Shown here: positions 39,628 through 49,969 of the stretch, piece after piece | Position numbering within the stretch: position 1 is the first letter of the stretch | How the letters are laid out: every line of letters begins with the position of its first letter | Translations under genes and position numbers: made by a program | Source of the DNA: CAIVAT01 sp037139855 | Lineage (GTDB): Bacteria > Bacteroidota > Bacteroidia > Bacteroidales > FEN-979 | Reading direction: 5' to 3' | Assembly (NCBI GenBank): GCA_037139855.1 | Contig: JBAXFM010000001.1 | Coordinates: 13,586-77,585, forward strand | DNA length: 64,000 bases | The notes under the pieces: model-generated | What the model saw: the letters and a program-made list of their open reading frames with translations, nothing else | What the model was told of the DNA's origin: nothing | Database searches by the model: none

Positions 39628-40109
39628 CATTAAACTCAGTACCGGCCTTCCGTATCCGGGAAGAATTCCCCTTTTTGCGGCAAAATGATTGCCCCCCTGA
39701 GTTGAAGATCCTCGTGGCAGACATGCTAACGGCTTATGACAATTATAAGCTCGGGCATGCCTGCCTGTTTACTGCGCGTACACACGAAGAGATTCACCGG
39801 GCGGCCAGTGACACGGTTGAAAATTACCTGGAGAACCGGCGCATCTGGAAGGAACTCAATCACTATAAGGAAAAAGGTACCATCCTGGGTGAACATAGGA
39901 TTTTCACCTGGTTAAAAAGAGTGGATGATATCCGGGGAATGAAGATCGGTGACCTGGTAAACCTGAAGATTCGCCTGGATAATAATCTGGTGCGTAACCG
40001 GGCCGCCTTGCGCCGGCAACCTGATCACCCGCAGACCCTGATCCGCAAGGAGCGCATCAGGGAGATGGAAAAAGAACAGGCAGAAGTTAACCGTTTACTA
40101 AACTTATAA
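39609..40109 (+). CDS. Downstream frame of candidate gpGT-like protein (copy B)
   Basis: Identical to 862-1362. The first conventional start codons are TTG 39675, TTG 39702 and ATG 39723; a -1 shift at 39603-39609 would give the 276-residue fusion. Confidence 0.6.
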   Translation, partial: SEPQKIALNSVPAFRIREEFPFLRQNDCPPELKILVADMLTAYDNYKLGHACLFTARTHEEIHRAASDTVENYLENRRIWKELNHYKEKGTILGEHRIFTWLKRVDDIRGMKIGDLVNLKIRLDNNLVRNRAALRRQPDHPQTLIRKERIREMEKEQAEVNRLLNL

Positions 40110-40715
40110 GTGAATTCAAAGTTTTTCAATATCGACGAGCTGGAGGATCCCGGTGATGATCAGCAAAGCGCTGACACATCAGGGATCCGCATTGAACGTT
40201 TCCTGCAGCTGCACGAACAGCGAATTGAGAGTATCAAGGATCTGACAGGCCGTTTGCCAGGTGAAGGTGAGATTTTCTTCTTGTGGACCGTAAATTCATT
40301 CAATGCGTTCACCTTCATTCCGTTCATCATCAAAGAATGTGGACCTATACAGCAACTGATCCTGGCCACTTATTCCATCAACATCCGGATCATTGATGCC
40401 CTGGTGCGGCTGATCGACAAAGGGCTGATCCTTTCTGTTGATATTTTCATCAGTGATTCAGTCCGCAGCCGGTTGCCCAAAGTGTATGATCACCTGATGG
40501 CGCTGGTCGAGACCAAACCGGTGAGGGTAAAATATTCCTGGAATCATGCCAAGATTGCCCTGATCCGCTCCGGTGATCACTATTTCGACGTGGAAAGGTC
40601 CGGGAACTGGGGCGAAAACGCCCAGCATGAGCAATATGTTTTCCTGAATAACAGAAGTGTGTTTGAATTTCGTAAAAATGAAATCCTCAATGGAATTAAC
40701 CCCTGCACAGTATAA
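40110..40715 (+). CDS. PLD-superfamily-like protein (copy B)
   Basis: Identical to 1363-1968: GTG start, 201 residues, HxK and SGN motif residues. Confidence 0.5.
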   Translation: MNSKFFNIDELEDPGDDQQSADTSGIRIERFLQLHEQRIESIKDLTGRLPGEGEIFFLWTVNSFNAFTFIPFIIKECGPIQQLILATYSINIRIIDALVRLIDKGLILSVDIFISDSVRSRLPKVYDHLMALVETKPVRVKYSWNHAKIALIRSGDHYFDVERSGNWGENAQHEQYVFLNNRSVFEFRKNEILNGINPCTV

Positions 40716-41577
40716 AGAGATCGAAAAGCTCGCGGCGGTCAACTACAGCGTGAAACAAATCGCCATGTACCTGGATGTGGATCCCAAAGCATTCCAGAAA
40801 GAGTTCAGCAACCTTGAATCGAAGGTCCGCTATCATTATGACCGGGGGTTGCTCGTTACCCAGGCGGAACTGGACATGGCCAACCTCAAAAGGGCAAAGG
40901 ATGGCAACATGACTTCCATCCAGCAGTGGAAAAAGGATGCAAATTCTCAAAAGCTTGACAACCTGAAAAAACAGGTGTTTTTCGATGAAGAGCACAATGA
41001 ATATGAACAGCTGCAGGGGCTGATCGAGCGGGGAGAGACGGGAAAACTGCCTGAAAAGGTTGTAAACTTTTATGAGCAGATTGATTTCATCCGTTGCCTG
41101 TACAACAAATACGAATCGAAGAGTTTTATCATCAACGCCGTGGTTGTTCAATACCCGCGGCTGTCCAAATACCAGGCAACGCAGCTTTATTATGAAACCC
41201 TGAATTTCTTCAACCTGGATAACCAGGTGAAAGTTGAAGCCTGGGCGAATATCTATGCCGACCGGTTGGATAACATGGCCAGGATCTGTTATGAGCTGAA
41301 TGACTTCGAAACCGCCCGCCGGCTGACCATGGACAGCGCCGAGCTGCGCGGTGTAGGCAAGGATAAGCCGAACCAGGTTCCTGATGAACTGCTTGACCGC
41401 CGGCCGGTATTTTACACCATCCGGATCGAGGATATCGGGGTGTCGAAAATCAATCGCAATGATCTGGCTGCCTTCATTGATAACCTGGATATCACCGAAA
41501 GGGAAAAATCAAAAGTGAAGCGTGAAGCCATGATTGAAGATGTTCCATTTGAAATGCTGCCAGATGAGCAAAACTAA
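40678..41577 (+). CDS. Terminase small subunit-like protein (copy B)
   Basis: Identical to 1931-2830: 299 residues, N-terminal HTH, 14-bp overlap with terL. Confidence 0.65.
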   Translation: MKSSMELTPAQYKEIEKLAAVNYSVKQIAMYLDVDPKAFQKEFSNLESKVRYHYDRGLLVTQAELDMANLKRAKDGNMTSIQQWKKDANSQKLDNLKKQVFFDEEHNEYEQLQGLIERGETGKLPEKVVNFYEQIDFIRCLYNKYESKSFIINAVVVQYPRLSKYQATQLYYETLNFFNLDNQVKVEAWANIYADRLDNMARICYELNDFETARRLTMDSAELRGVGKDKPNQVPDELLDRRPVFYTIRIEDIGVSKINRNDLAAFIDNLDITEREKSKVKREAMIEDVPFEMLPDEQN

Positions 41578-43249
41578 GATAACGACTCAGGAGGCCGATA
41601 TCCGTTACTCGAATTGGATATCCACGCTGATCGATCTGATCAAGCCGGCAAATCTTTATCTCTATGGTGGCCGTGGAACGGCAAAATCAACTGAAATACT
41701 GGCAAAAAGGACCATTGATGTGGTATATGACATGCCCAGGGCAAGTTTTGCCTTTGTATCGGATACTTACGTGAACCTGATGACCAACATTATTCCGGCC
41801 ATTTTGACAGGATGGGAGGGGAGAATGAAATTCCTGGAGAACTATCATTTCGTGGTCGATGTGCCGCCTCCGGATCACTGGCCCAAACCCCTGGTTAAAA
41901 CCTTTTCATTCAAACATACTATTTCAACCTTCAACGGTTGTAAGTTCTTTCTTACTTCTCTTGACAGGCCATCATCGAACGCCGGGATCTCCGTAGTGCA
42001 CCATTTTGGCGATGAAGCAAAGTACCTCCAGTGGGATAAATTAAGTAAGCTTTTTCCGACGCTCAGGGGAGACTATGCCCTTTATGGCCATTCCCATTAC
42101 TTTATGGGTCAAACGTTCTGCAGCGACATGGCTGATCCCAGTGTGGGAGAAAGTGACTGGATGCTGCGCATGGAAAAGAACATGGACAAAGAACAGATCA
42201 CCCGGATCATCCAATCTGCCATTATCCTCAATGAAATTAACCTGGAGCTTTACCAGGCTGAGCAAAAAGGTGAGGATATCAAACGCATTGACAACATCAA
42301 AAAAAATCAGGCTCGCTGGATAGAGCGCATCCGCAAGATTCGCCAGGACAGCACATTCTTCTACATAGTCAGTTCCTTTGCCAATGCCGATATACTTACC
42401 CTGCGATACTTCCAGAACCTGTTGGCATCATTGACATTTGAAGAGTTTAAGACTGCAGTACTGTCTATCCGTAAGACCCTGGAGAAGGGCGCCCGTTTCT
42501 ATGGTGCCCTGGCAGATAAGCATTTCTACATTGATGGCTACAACTATGACTACTATGACAAGTTTGGCATACGTGACAATGTGTCTCAGACATCAGCAGG
42601 GCTGAAGTATGTACAGCATGATAAGATACTCGAGGGTGGGTTTGATGCAGGCAACATGATGAGCCTGGTAATAGGGCAGGAGCAGGGCAATCAGTATAGG
42701 GTACTCAAAGGTATGTACACGCTTACACCAGAGTGGATAAGGGAGTTAGGCGATAAGTTCATTACATTCTTTGAACCACATAAGCGTAAGGTATTGCATC
42801 TGTACCATGACAGATCAACCAATCAGTATCGTAAGACAGGACGTGACGTTGCTACTCAACTCAAACATGATATCGAATACAATAAGGCAGGCACACGTAC
42901 TGGATGGATCGTACAGCTTATGAGTGTGGGACAGGGCAACATATCGCACTCAGATGAGTTCAACCTGATGAACATCATGATGGGTGAGAAGGATAAGAGA
43001 TTACCCAAACTGTTAATAGATAAGTTTGAGTGCAAGGAACTCAAGAGCCAGCTCGAGATCACTCCCGTTACCAAGAGCAGCAAGGGTGAGATACAGAAGG
43101 TAAAGAAAGGCGATAAGTTATCGCCATCACGATTGGCAATGGAGTCAACAAACTTCTGTGATGCGTTCAAATATCTGCTATGCAGGCACAAATGGCTTGC
43201 CATAGCCAGGCAGAAGAGGGGCCTTACCTTTGGCTCCCTTAACATGTAA
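41564..43249 (+). CDS. terL: Terminase large subunit (copy B)
   Basis: Identical to 2817-4502: 561 residues, Walker A GGRGTAKST, and the same change in codon use in its second half (from about 42347). Confidence 0.9.
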   Translation: MSKTKITTQEADIRYSNWISTLIDLIKPANLYLYGGRGTAKSTEILAKRTIDVVYDMPRASFAFVSDTYVNLMTNIIPAILTGWEGRMKFLENYHFVVDVPPPDHWPKPLVKTFSFKHTISTFNGCKFFLTSLDRPSSNAGISVVHHFGDEAKYLQWDKLSKLFPTLRGDYALYGHSHYFMGQTFCSDMADPSVGESDWMLRMEKNMDKEQITRIIQSAIILNEINLELYQAEQKGEDIKRIDNIKKNQARWIERIRKIRQDSTFFYIVSSFANADILTLRYFQNLLASLTFEEFKTAVLSIRKTLEKGARFYGALADKHFYIDGYNYDYYDKFGIRDNVSQTSAGLKYVQHDKILEGGFDAGNMMSLVIGQEQGNQYRVLKGMYTLTPEWIRELGDKFITFFEPHKRKVLHLYHDRSTNQYRKTGRDVATQLKHDIEYNKAGTRTGWIVQLMSVGQGNISHSDEFNLMNIMMGEKDKRLPKLLIDKFECKELKSQLEITPVTKSSKGEIQKVKKGDKLSPSRLAMESTNFCDAFKYLLCRHKWLAIARQKRGLTFGSLNM

Positions 43250-43392
43250 CACAATCCTTATAGGCAATGCCCATATATGTGTGATTTCGTAAAGTACGAA
43301 ACCACTGCATGTGTGGGATCCTCCATGCCCTTTTGTCATATATCCGCCTACCAGCGCGGGTGAACGTGCCCCCCGGCGGCTGGGCGGGTCGT

Positions 43393-43435
43393 CCGGTTTG
43401 GCATCTTGGCTTTTGTAAAAGCCAAACCAAACCGG
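43393..43435. repeat. Long nested hairpin after terL (copy B)
   Basis: Same as 4646-4688. Confidence 0.7.
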
Positions 43436-43446
43436 TTAAAAAATAG

Positions 43447-43472
43447 AAAATCAGCCATTCTGTCTGATTTTT
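43447..43472 (+). terminator. Terminator after terL (copy B)
   Basis: Same as 4700-4725. Confidence 0.6.
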
Positions 43473-43509
43473 ACATAAAGTTTTACTTTAATGTTGATCT
43501 CATGGAAAG

Positions 43510-43692
43510 GGAAGTTCAAATTTTGGACTTCCTTTTTCTTTGAATAACCGGCAAAGAAAAAGGAAGCGAAAAAGAAACCGAGTTTGGCCAGCGCACTACT
43601 TAATACTCGAAATTCATCAAAGTTACCTATGGGGAAAGAAGGGTAAAACTGTCAAGGGCGGCCTCCTGGAGGAACTTGCCGCCTTTCAGGTT
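43510..43692 (-). ncRNA. Structured repeat, copy 1 (prophage copy B)
   Basis: Same as 4763-4945, with the TAACTTTG box at 43618-43625 and the 15-bp stem at 43528-43566. Confidence 0.5.
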
Positions 43693-43816
43693 ACTTCAGA
43701 TTGCATGCAATCGTGACCCACACCCCTGACATTATTTATTCCCCGCGGTGAAGCCTTACGGCAAAATTTCATTATTAACCAGCGGCCTGATAACGGCTGC
43801 ATAAAACAATTGCCGT

Positions 43817-44278
43817 ATGAAAACCATGAACTTGTTCAACTCGAGCGTTGCTGAAGTAAGCATCGTCTATCACAACACCGTTCGCCCGTCTGAGCGACAG
43901 AAAATCACCAAATCAAATGATGCCTTTGACCTTCTCAAGAGCATCTGGAATGACCAGATTGATCTTTATGAGTCGTTCTACATCCTTTTAATGAACAGGG
44001 CAAACAAAGTCCTGGGCTATCGCTGCATTTCCCAGGGAGGAGTCTCTGGGACCGTGGTGGATCCCAAAGCGATCTTCCAGGCCGCCCTGCTGGCTAATGC
44101 GTCAAACATTATCCTGGCACACAATCACCCGAGCGGAACCCTGGTTCCCTCAGAGGCCGACGAAAGAATTACAAAGAAGTTAAAATTAGCTGGTGAGTAC
44201 ATGGAAATACAGGTACTTGACCATCTGATCCTGGGCGATGAAAGCTTTTATTCATTTGCTGACGACGGGAGGTTATAA
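43817..44278 (+). CDS. radC: RadC-like JAB-domain protein (copy B)
   Basis: Identical to 5070-5531: HNHPSG metal site intact, 153 residues. Confidence 0.88.
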   Translation: MKTMNLFNSSVAEVSIVYHNTVRPSERQKITKSNDAFDLLKSIWNDQIDLYESFYILLMNRANKVLGYRCISQGGVSGTVVDPKAIFQAALLANASNIILAHNHPSGTLVPSEADERITKKLKLAGEYMEIQVLDHLILGDESFYSFADDGRL

Positions 44279-44415
44279 TGGAAGCGCTATACGAAATGTT
44301 CAGCCAGCTGCAGGATGATGTTTACTATCCTGGGTACTGCCTTGCAATGGAAACATCAGATCCTGAAAAGGTAAAATTCGAATGGGAACAGTTTTTAAAA
44401 ATGTTCTCTAAATGA
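44278..44415 (+). CDS. Small protein downstream of RadC (copy B)
   Basis: Identical to 5531-5668: 45 residues, TAATG overlap with the RadC stop. Confidence 0.6.
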   Translation: MEALYEMFSQLQDDVYYPGYCLAMETSDPEKVKFEWEQFLKMFSK

Positions 44416-44420
44416 CAGGA

Positions 44421-44447
44421 GCCCCGGGAAAACCCGGGGCTTTTTTT
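44421..44447 (+). terminator. Terminator of the RadC cassette (copy B)
   Basis: Same as 5674-5700. Confidence 0.93.
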
Positions 44448-44474
44448 ATGCTCGCAGCGGCTCGCCTTGAGGGC

Positions 44475-44632
44475 GGCTTTCTTTTTTGAAATCACCGCAA
44501 AGAAAGAAAGCCGGCAAAGAAAAACACGGTGGCCAGCGCACTACTTATTACTCAAATTTAGTGCAAAGTTAACCTCACGAAAATATCATCTCTCTAAACG
44601 CGGTCTCCTGACGGATCCACCGCCCGTTGGGT
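44475..44632 (-). ncRNA. Structured repeat, copy 2 (prophage copy B)
   Basis: Same as 5728-5885, with the TAACTTTG box at 44564-44571. Confidence 0.5.
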
Positions 44633-44767
44633 TCATTCATATCCTGCGGATACTGACCTGAACATTTGTTCCAGAATTTTCATTCCGGTTATGGCAGTGG
44701 CATAAATTTTTCATTCATCAGGCGGAGCCAGATGCCTAAATAAGTCCCCAGGGCAGGGGCACACACA

Positions 44768-45178
44768 ATGACAAAAGTAAGTTCAGCAGTTCAGAAACCC
44801 ACCAACGGCGGGGCAAGTGCATCAGAAAAGACCGGTCTAACAGTGATCAGGCCGGTTCAGTCTCCCAACTTCACGATTCCGGAAGAGAAAAACCCGGTAC
44901 CGGAAGTCAAAAAGGAGTTAACCCTCACCGAAAAAATTCAAAAGGTCGAAAACCTGCAGCTCATCGTCGAGAAAAGGACGAAACTGGTGCAAACACGAAG
45001 CGAAATTGAAAGGTTTCAAACCGCTTCCAATGATTTCAACTGCAGCCTGCGGCTGAATGATTCAGACGGAAATGTCTTCACCACCAGTTTCACCCCTGGA
45101 ATCAAGAAGGTAATTGAGTTCCTTAAGTCAGCTTTCGATGCAAGCATCAGCGAAGTTGAACAGAAAATCAACTTCTAA
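44768..45178 (+). CDS. Phage protein of unknown function (copy B)
   Basis: Identical to 6021-6431: 136 residues, disordered start and a helical middle. Confidence 0.75.
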   Translation: MTKVSSAVQKPTNGGASASEKTGLTVIRPVQSPNFTIPEEKNPVPEVKKELTLTEKIQKVENLQLIVEKRTKLVQTRSEIERFQTASNDFNCSLRLNDSDGNVFTTSFTPGIKKVIEFLKSAFDASISEVEQKINF

Positions 45179-45189
45179 GCTTCTTAAAG

Positions 45190-45220
45190 GGAGTCCCGGG
45201 AAACCGGGACTCCTTTTTTT
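45190..45220 (+). terminator. Terminator before the portal operon (copy B)
   Basis: Same as 6443-6473. Confidence 0.95.
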
Positions 45221-45245
45221 CTGCTCGTATCCCCACCGGTGGGTG

Positions 45246-45281
45246 TGTCCTTTAAAAAAACCTGCTCAAAAGATATGTTTG
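45246..45281 (+). promoter_or_regulatory. Phage late promoter, site 2 (copy B)
   Basis: Same as 6499-6534; ATG 45286 lies 4 nt past the box. Confidence 0.8.
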
Positions 45282-45285
45282 CTCC

Positions 45286-45576
45286 ATGATCACCGAGGAG
45301 ACCATAGATCTGTACGAAGCCATCCGGGAAATGAGGAAATTGTCACAGCAGGACAAGTCCTTTTCTTTCGTTCATGCCACGCTGAACCGGGATAAGGATA
45401 CCAGCGAAGGAATCCGGTACGTGAAAAGTGCACACCTCAGGCCTGCGGCCAAAGGGGATGATCTGGTAAACGCGGATGACAAGATTTTCTATTTCGATGA
45501 AGAGATTGAGAAACCAAGGGTTTGCTGGCAATTGCTGATCATGTATTTCGATGATAAACGGGTAATTCTTAATTGA
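45286..45576 (+). CDS. Small protein upstream of portal (copy B)
   Basis: Identical to 6539-6829: 96 residues, probably from a leaderless mRNA. Confidence 0.75.
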   Translation: MITEETIDLYEAIREMRKLSQQDKSFSFVHATLNRDKDTSEGIRYVKSAHLRPAAKGDDLVNADDKIFYFDEEIEKPRVCWQLLIMYFDDKRVILN

Positions 45577-45582
45577 TGCTGC

Positions 45583-46998
45583 ATGACTGAGGTAAAAAAA
45601 TCGGACGTACAACTCGTCCGGGAAGGAAATAAAGCTTTCGGGATTACCCCGGTAGGCGTTTATGCGTTCGACGTGGCCGGATCCTTCAAGATGGCAAGCC
45701 CTTCGGTACTGCCATTCTATACGAATGTCAGGCAATTGATCCCTGTCAAAATCGGTGAGTTCTCAATCGTGGCCAATGGACAGGAAAACAACTACCCCGA
45801 CGAACTGCGAATCATCCTGGATGAGAACAACCTCACTCCGGAGATCCTGAACAAACAGGCTCAGTTGCTCTATGGCCAGGGACCGGCGCTGTATAAACTG
45901 AATTTCGAGAATGGGCGCCGGGTGAAGTACTGGCTCACCGATCCTGAAGTTCAGGCATGGCTCGATTCGTGGGATTACGAAGATTACCTGCTGAAGTGTT
46001 GCATCGAGTTTCGGACCATGAACGGGCATTTTTCCAAGTTCTACCGCAACAAAGGCTTCCGGATCGGTGAAAAACCACAAATCGCGAAGCTCGAGCATGT
46101 TTCTTCCATGTTTGCCCGCCTGGAATGGCCGGATGACAATAACCAGATCAATAACATCATCGTTGGCAATTTTCGCCAGCCATGGCAACTCGGATTGAGG
46201 AAATACCCGGTTCTGGACCCATCGCGGCCTTTTGCCAACCCGGTATCGATGCGCTATTCAAATCTGTACTCATTTGCCCTGGACAATGAGTACTCCCGTT
46301 CCCCGATACACGGATCATTGAACTGGATCAAACTTTCGTCATCCATTCCGAAGCTTCTGTCGAGTTTTAACGACAATTCTATGGCCATCAAGTACCATAT
46401 TGAAGTGCCGGCGATATACTGGGAAAAGTTAAGGGAACAGATGATCCTGCAATCGGAGGAGTCGAATGGGATATTCACTGAAAAGTTGTTCAAAAAGGCC
46501 CAGGATGATGTGATGGAAAGCTTTTCCATTGCCCTGGCCGGTAATGACAAGGTGGGGAAGTTTGTCAGCACTACCACGGTTTTTGACGAATTGGGTAACC
46601 AATATGTCGGATGGAAGATCACCCCGCTGGATCAGAAGGTAAAAGATTTCATCGATGCTCAGATTAACATTGCCAACGAGGCATTGTTCCAGACTACCTC
46701 AGGGCTTGGGGTACACCCGGCCCTGAGCAACCTGAGCAAGGATGGAAACCTGCCCAGCGGTTCCGAGCAGCTTTACGCGTTCAAACTTTACCTGGCCACC
46801 GGGGTGGATATCCCTGAAGGCATCGTGATGAAAGACATCAACATCGCGATCAATGCCAACTTCCCCGGGCGTGGTCTTCGCCTGGGCTTCTACCATGATG
46901 TTTTGCTTACCGAATCGCAAACCAGTCCTGCAGACCGGATCAAGAACCAGGATTCAGGAACCCAGACAGGAGACAAAAAAACAACTCAAAACCCGTAA
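45583..46998 (+). CDS. Portal protein (copy B)
   Basis: Identical to 6836-8251: 471 residues. Confidence 0.75.
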   Translation: MTEVKKSDVQLVREGNKAFGITPVGVYAFDVAGSFKMASPSVLPFYTNVRQLIPVKIGEFSIVANGQENNYPDELRIILDENNLTPEILNKQAQLLYGQGPALYKLNFENGRRVKYWLTDPEVQAWLDSWDYEDYLLKCCIEFRTMNGHFSKFYRNKGFRIGEKPQIAKLEHVSSMFARLEWPDDNNQINNIIVGNFRQPWQLGLRKYPVLDPSRPFANPVSMRYSNLYSFALDNEYSRSPIHGSLNWIKLSSSIPKLLSSFNDNSMAIKYHIEVPAIYWEKLREQMILQSEESNGIFTEKLFKKAQDDVMESFSIALAGNDKVGKFVSTTTVFDELGNQYVGWKITPLDQKVKDFIDAQINIANEALFQTTSGLGVHPALSNLSKDGNLPSGSEQLYAFKLYLATGVDIPEGIVMKDINIAINANFPGRGLRLGFYHDVLLTESQTSPADRIKNQDSGTQTGDKKTTQNP

Positions 46999-47000
46999 CC

Positions 47001-48023
47001 ATGATCTTAAACAGAAGCGGTGCCGGTGCCACGGAACTGAAAGAACTGATCGGTTTCATTTACAAATCGATCACCTTCAGCAATCTAAAATCTTACGTAA
47101 GCTTCGCCGAGCGTGATATCAAAAAGGTAATAGGACCCGAGGTGTTCAAGGCTGCCGAAGATCATTACATGTCGGCGTTTTATCACCTGGCCACGCCTGA
47201 TGAAGATCATCCCGAGTATCTGCTCCTGGAAGAACTGATCGAAAAGATTCAACTGCCGGTGGCCATTCACGCCTACCGGCGTTATGTGCCCAGTTCCGAT
47301 CTTACACACAGCGATAAAGGGCGGCAAATATTCGTTTCGGAACAGGAGAAACCGGCTTTCGAGTGGCAGATTGAAAAGGACAATGAAAACCTGATCTCCC
47401 TGGAGCATGAGGCAATCGATGTTCTGCTTGAATTCCTGGATGAACATATCGACGAGAAGGATCTGGATTTGAATGTTATCATTCCCTGGGGAACTTCTGC
47501 CGCGTACAAAGCCACCAAAGAACTGCTGATCCCCACGGTGAAAGAGTTTGAAAACGTGTTTCTCATCGGAGGCAGCCGGATGACATTCCTTTCACTGGTC
47601 CCGATGATCAAACGAATTCAGGAAAACGATATCAAGGCATGCCTGGGTGAAACCAAGTACACACAGATCACAGAACAAGTCCTGGATAATGACCTTACGC
47701 CGGAGAACATTATTATTTTGGACAAAATCCGTCCACCCCTGGCGCTGATGGCGCTCAGTGTTGCCGTGAAAAGACTTTCATCGGAAGTTCTGCCGGCAGG
47801 CATTTTCACCAACATCACGGCCAATGTTGTCAAGGGCAAAACCCCGGCATCCAAGCAGGAACGCAACGAAATAGCATCGTCACTGGAAAAGGACGGCATG
47901 CGCGAGCTGGTCAAGCTGCAGGAGTATATCCGCAAACTTGACACAGCAGCTGCAGGGGAAATATTTACGCCCAATGATCCGACAGACATCATTGATCCAC
48001 TGTTAAAATTCGTCAGACTGTAA
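47001..48023 (+). CDS. Head-tail connector / structural protein (copy B)
   Basis: Identical to 8254-9276: 340 residues. Confidence 0.5.
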   Translation: MILNRSGAGATELKELIGFIYKSITFSNLKSYVSFAERDIKKVIGPEVFKAAEDHYMSAFYHLATPDEDHPEYLLLEELIEKIQLPVAIHAYRRYVPSSDLTHSDKGRQIFVSEQEKPAFEWQIEKDNENLISLEHEAIDVLLEFLDEHIDEKDLDLNVIIPWGTSAAYKATKELLIPTVKEFENVFLIGGSRMTFLSLVPMIKRIQENDIKACLGETKYTQITEQVLDNDLTPENIIILDKIRPPLALMALSVAVKRLSSEVLPAGIFTNITANVVKGKTPASKQERNEIASSLEKDGMRELVKLQEYIRKLDTAAAGEIFTPNDPTDIIDPLLKFVRL

Positions 48024-48946
48024 TGCACAAAATCGAGATACCCGAGCGTCACCTGGTTAAGGAATTTCCTTCCAGCATCCATGAAATGAACCAGGATCAA
48101 TTTGTTTATTTCATTGACCTGATCCTGCAATATCTCTCCGGGAAGTTCGATATCGCCGATTTCAAATCGAAATTGATCCTGAAATTACTGGATGTTAAGT
48201 TTGATATGGGATGGCAGCTGATGACAAAGGATGACAGGGAAAATGCCTACGGTGAAATATTCCGCATCAGCGAGCTTTGCGATTCTTTCTTTGAAGAAAT
48301 TGACAGAGACGGACAGAAGGTAAAGACCTTTAAATTGAGTTTCCGCAAAAACTTCATTCCCCGGATCTGCGGCAAGTACCACGGTCCGAAGGATGCGCTT
48401 CAGGATGCGACCTTTGCCGAATACCGCATCGCGCACAGCTATTATGCTGCCTACATTGATTCGCACAGCGAAACCGACCTGAATCACCTGGTGGCGGTTC
48501 TGTACCGGCCTGCCAAAAGCTTTCTTTGGCTCAGACGCATGTTGCCATCGTACGACGGACAGCCCCGGATACCATTTACGGCAAAATCAAATCCGGCGTT
48601 CCTCGAGGCCCGCGTGAAGGAAATAGCGAAGCTCCCAATCGCGGTGCGTTATGGTATCTTTCTATTCTTCTCCGGATGTGAAGAATACCTGGCTAAAGGG
48701 ACCGTCAATGTTGATGGAAAGGATATTGATCTTTCGGTTATTTATGAAAAATCGGGTGAATCTGATGACTCTCCGGATATCGGGCTGATCGGGATCCTTT
48801 ATAGTCTGGCAGAAACAAAAGTGTTCGGGTCCATCGAGGAAACCGACGGGCAAAATCTTTACGACATCATGATCCGCCTGTACCAGGTGGTGAAACAAGC
48901 AAAAGCAATGGAGGCTAAATACAAGGACAATGGTATCGGTGATTAA
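48023..48946 (+). CDS. Phage structural/assembly protein, unknown (copy B)
   Basis: Identical to 9276-10199: 307 residues. Confidence 0.7.
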   Translation: MHKIEIPERHLVKEFPSSIHEMNQDQFVYFIDLILQYLSGKFDIADFKSKLILKLLDVKFDMGWQLMTKDDRENAYGEIFRISELCDSFFEEIDRDGQKVKTFKLSFRKNFIPRICGKYHGPKDALQDATFAEYRIAHSYYAAYIDSHSETDLNHLVAVLYRPAKSFLWLRRMLPSYDGQPRIPFTAKSNPAFLEARVKEIAKLPIAVRYGIFLFFSGCEEYLAKGTVNVDGKDIDLSVIYEKSGESDDSPDIGLIGILYSLAETKVFGSIEETDGQNLYDIMIRLYQVVKQAKAMEAKYKDNGIGD

Positions 48947-49415
48947 ATACAAGTCATTCTGGGAATACATCGCAAGAGCGTTTCCTGCCATCACAAAGAC
49001 CCTGATCATTCATGAGGAGTCTGACCTTCCTGGCATTGTGCGTGACATGGATAATGGCGCGACACTCCTGTTTGCGATCATCCCGTCAACGGATATGGAA
49101 GCGACCAGTGTGGACGATTTTGAAGAGATTGACTCATGCTTTGCCTGCCTGATCAAGAAAAGCGATCCGGGAAATCTATCTGCTGATGAATTCCTCATTG
49201 AGATGGCGGGTACACAATACCTCATGTCGGCCATCAAAGACAAAATGATCGCACTGGCCGGGGACAATGATCATGACATTGACGGCGGACAATACAGCCA
49301 CCTGATGCACCGGCTCATCATCAACGGAATGCACACAGATCCGGAGTACAACCTGCTTGGATGCAACGGATGGTCACTTTCATTTAAACTCAAAACAACA
49401 GGAACAATCCAATAA
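48930..49415 (+). CDS. Neck / tail-terminator-like protein (copy B)
   Basis: Identical to 10183-10668: 161 residues. Confidence 0.5.
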   Translation: MVSVIKYKSFWEYIARAFPAITKTLIIHEESDLPGIVRDMDNGATLLFAIIPSTDMEATSVDDFEEIDSCFACLIKKSDPGNLSADEFLIEMAGTQYLMSAIKDKMIALAGDNDHDIDGGQYSHLMHRLIINGMHTDPEYNLLGCNGWSLSFKLKTTGTIQ

Positions 49416-49969
49416 TGGCCACTACACTTAAATATCCGTCACCCATGATCCCCGAAAACATCTGTGCGGTAACGTTCAATTCGCTGCTGACAAAGGTGGC
49501 CATTCTGTTCATATCCTATTTCGCTCCCATCTCCGAGATGATCCATGTCATGTTGATTTTCCTGCTTTTTGATACGGTTTCGGGAATATGGGCATCGATA
49601 AAGGAAGGCAACGCGATTGAGAGCCATAAGCTGCGCAAAACAGTGCTGAAATTTCTTTGGTACACAGTGGCCGTGATGGCGGCCTGGATGATGGAACATA
49701 CCTTCGATCTGACCTGGGTGAGACTGGCAAGTCTTACAGCAGGGTTTATCTGCTTTGTCGAGCTTAAAAGTATGTTTGAAAACATTACCAGGATCACCAA
49801 CGAGCCGATTTTTAAACGCATCCTGAAGCTTCTGAAACGGAAAAGTACAGAAACCATCTCGGAGATCACGGATGATCCGGAGGATGACTATACACGCAGA
49901 TACGAGAAAAGTACCAAAACAGAGGTAGAATATACGGTAAAGCATCAGAAAAGCGAGAAAAATGGATAA
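49415..49969 (+). CDS. Holin (copy B)
   Basis: Identical to 10668-11222: 184 residues, three membrane segments. Confidence 0.8.
   Translation: MATTLKYPSPMIPENICAVTFNSLLTKVAILFISYFAPISEMIHVMLIFLLFDTVSGIWASIKEGNAIESHKLRKTVLKFLWYTVAVMAAWMMEHTFDLTWVRLASLTAGFICFVELKSMFENITRITNEPIFKRILKLLKRKSTETISEITDDPEDDYTRRYEKSTKTEVEYTVKHQKSEKNG

Larger units (their letters stand above)
43250..43816. other. Gene-free stretch after terL (copy B)
   Basis: Same content as 4503-5069: nested hairpin, terminator and structured repeat copy 1; no gene seen. Confidence 0.7.
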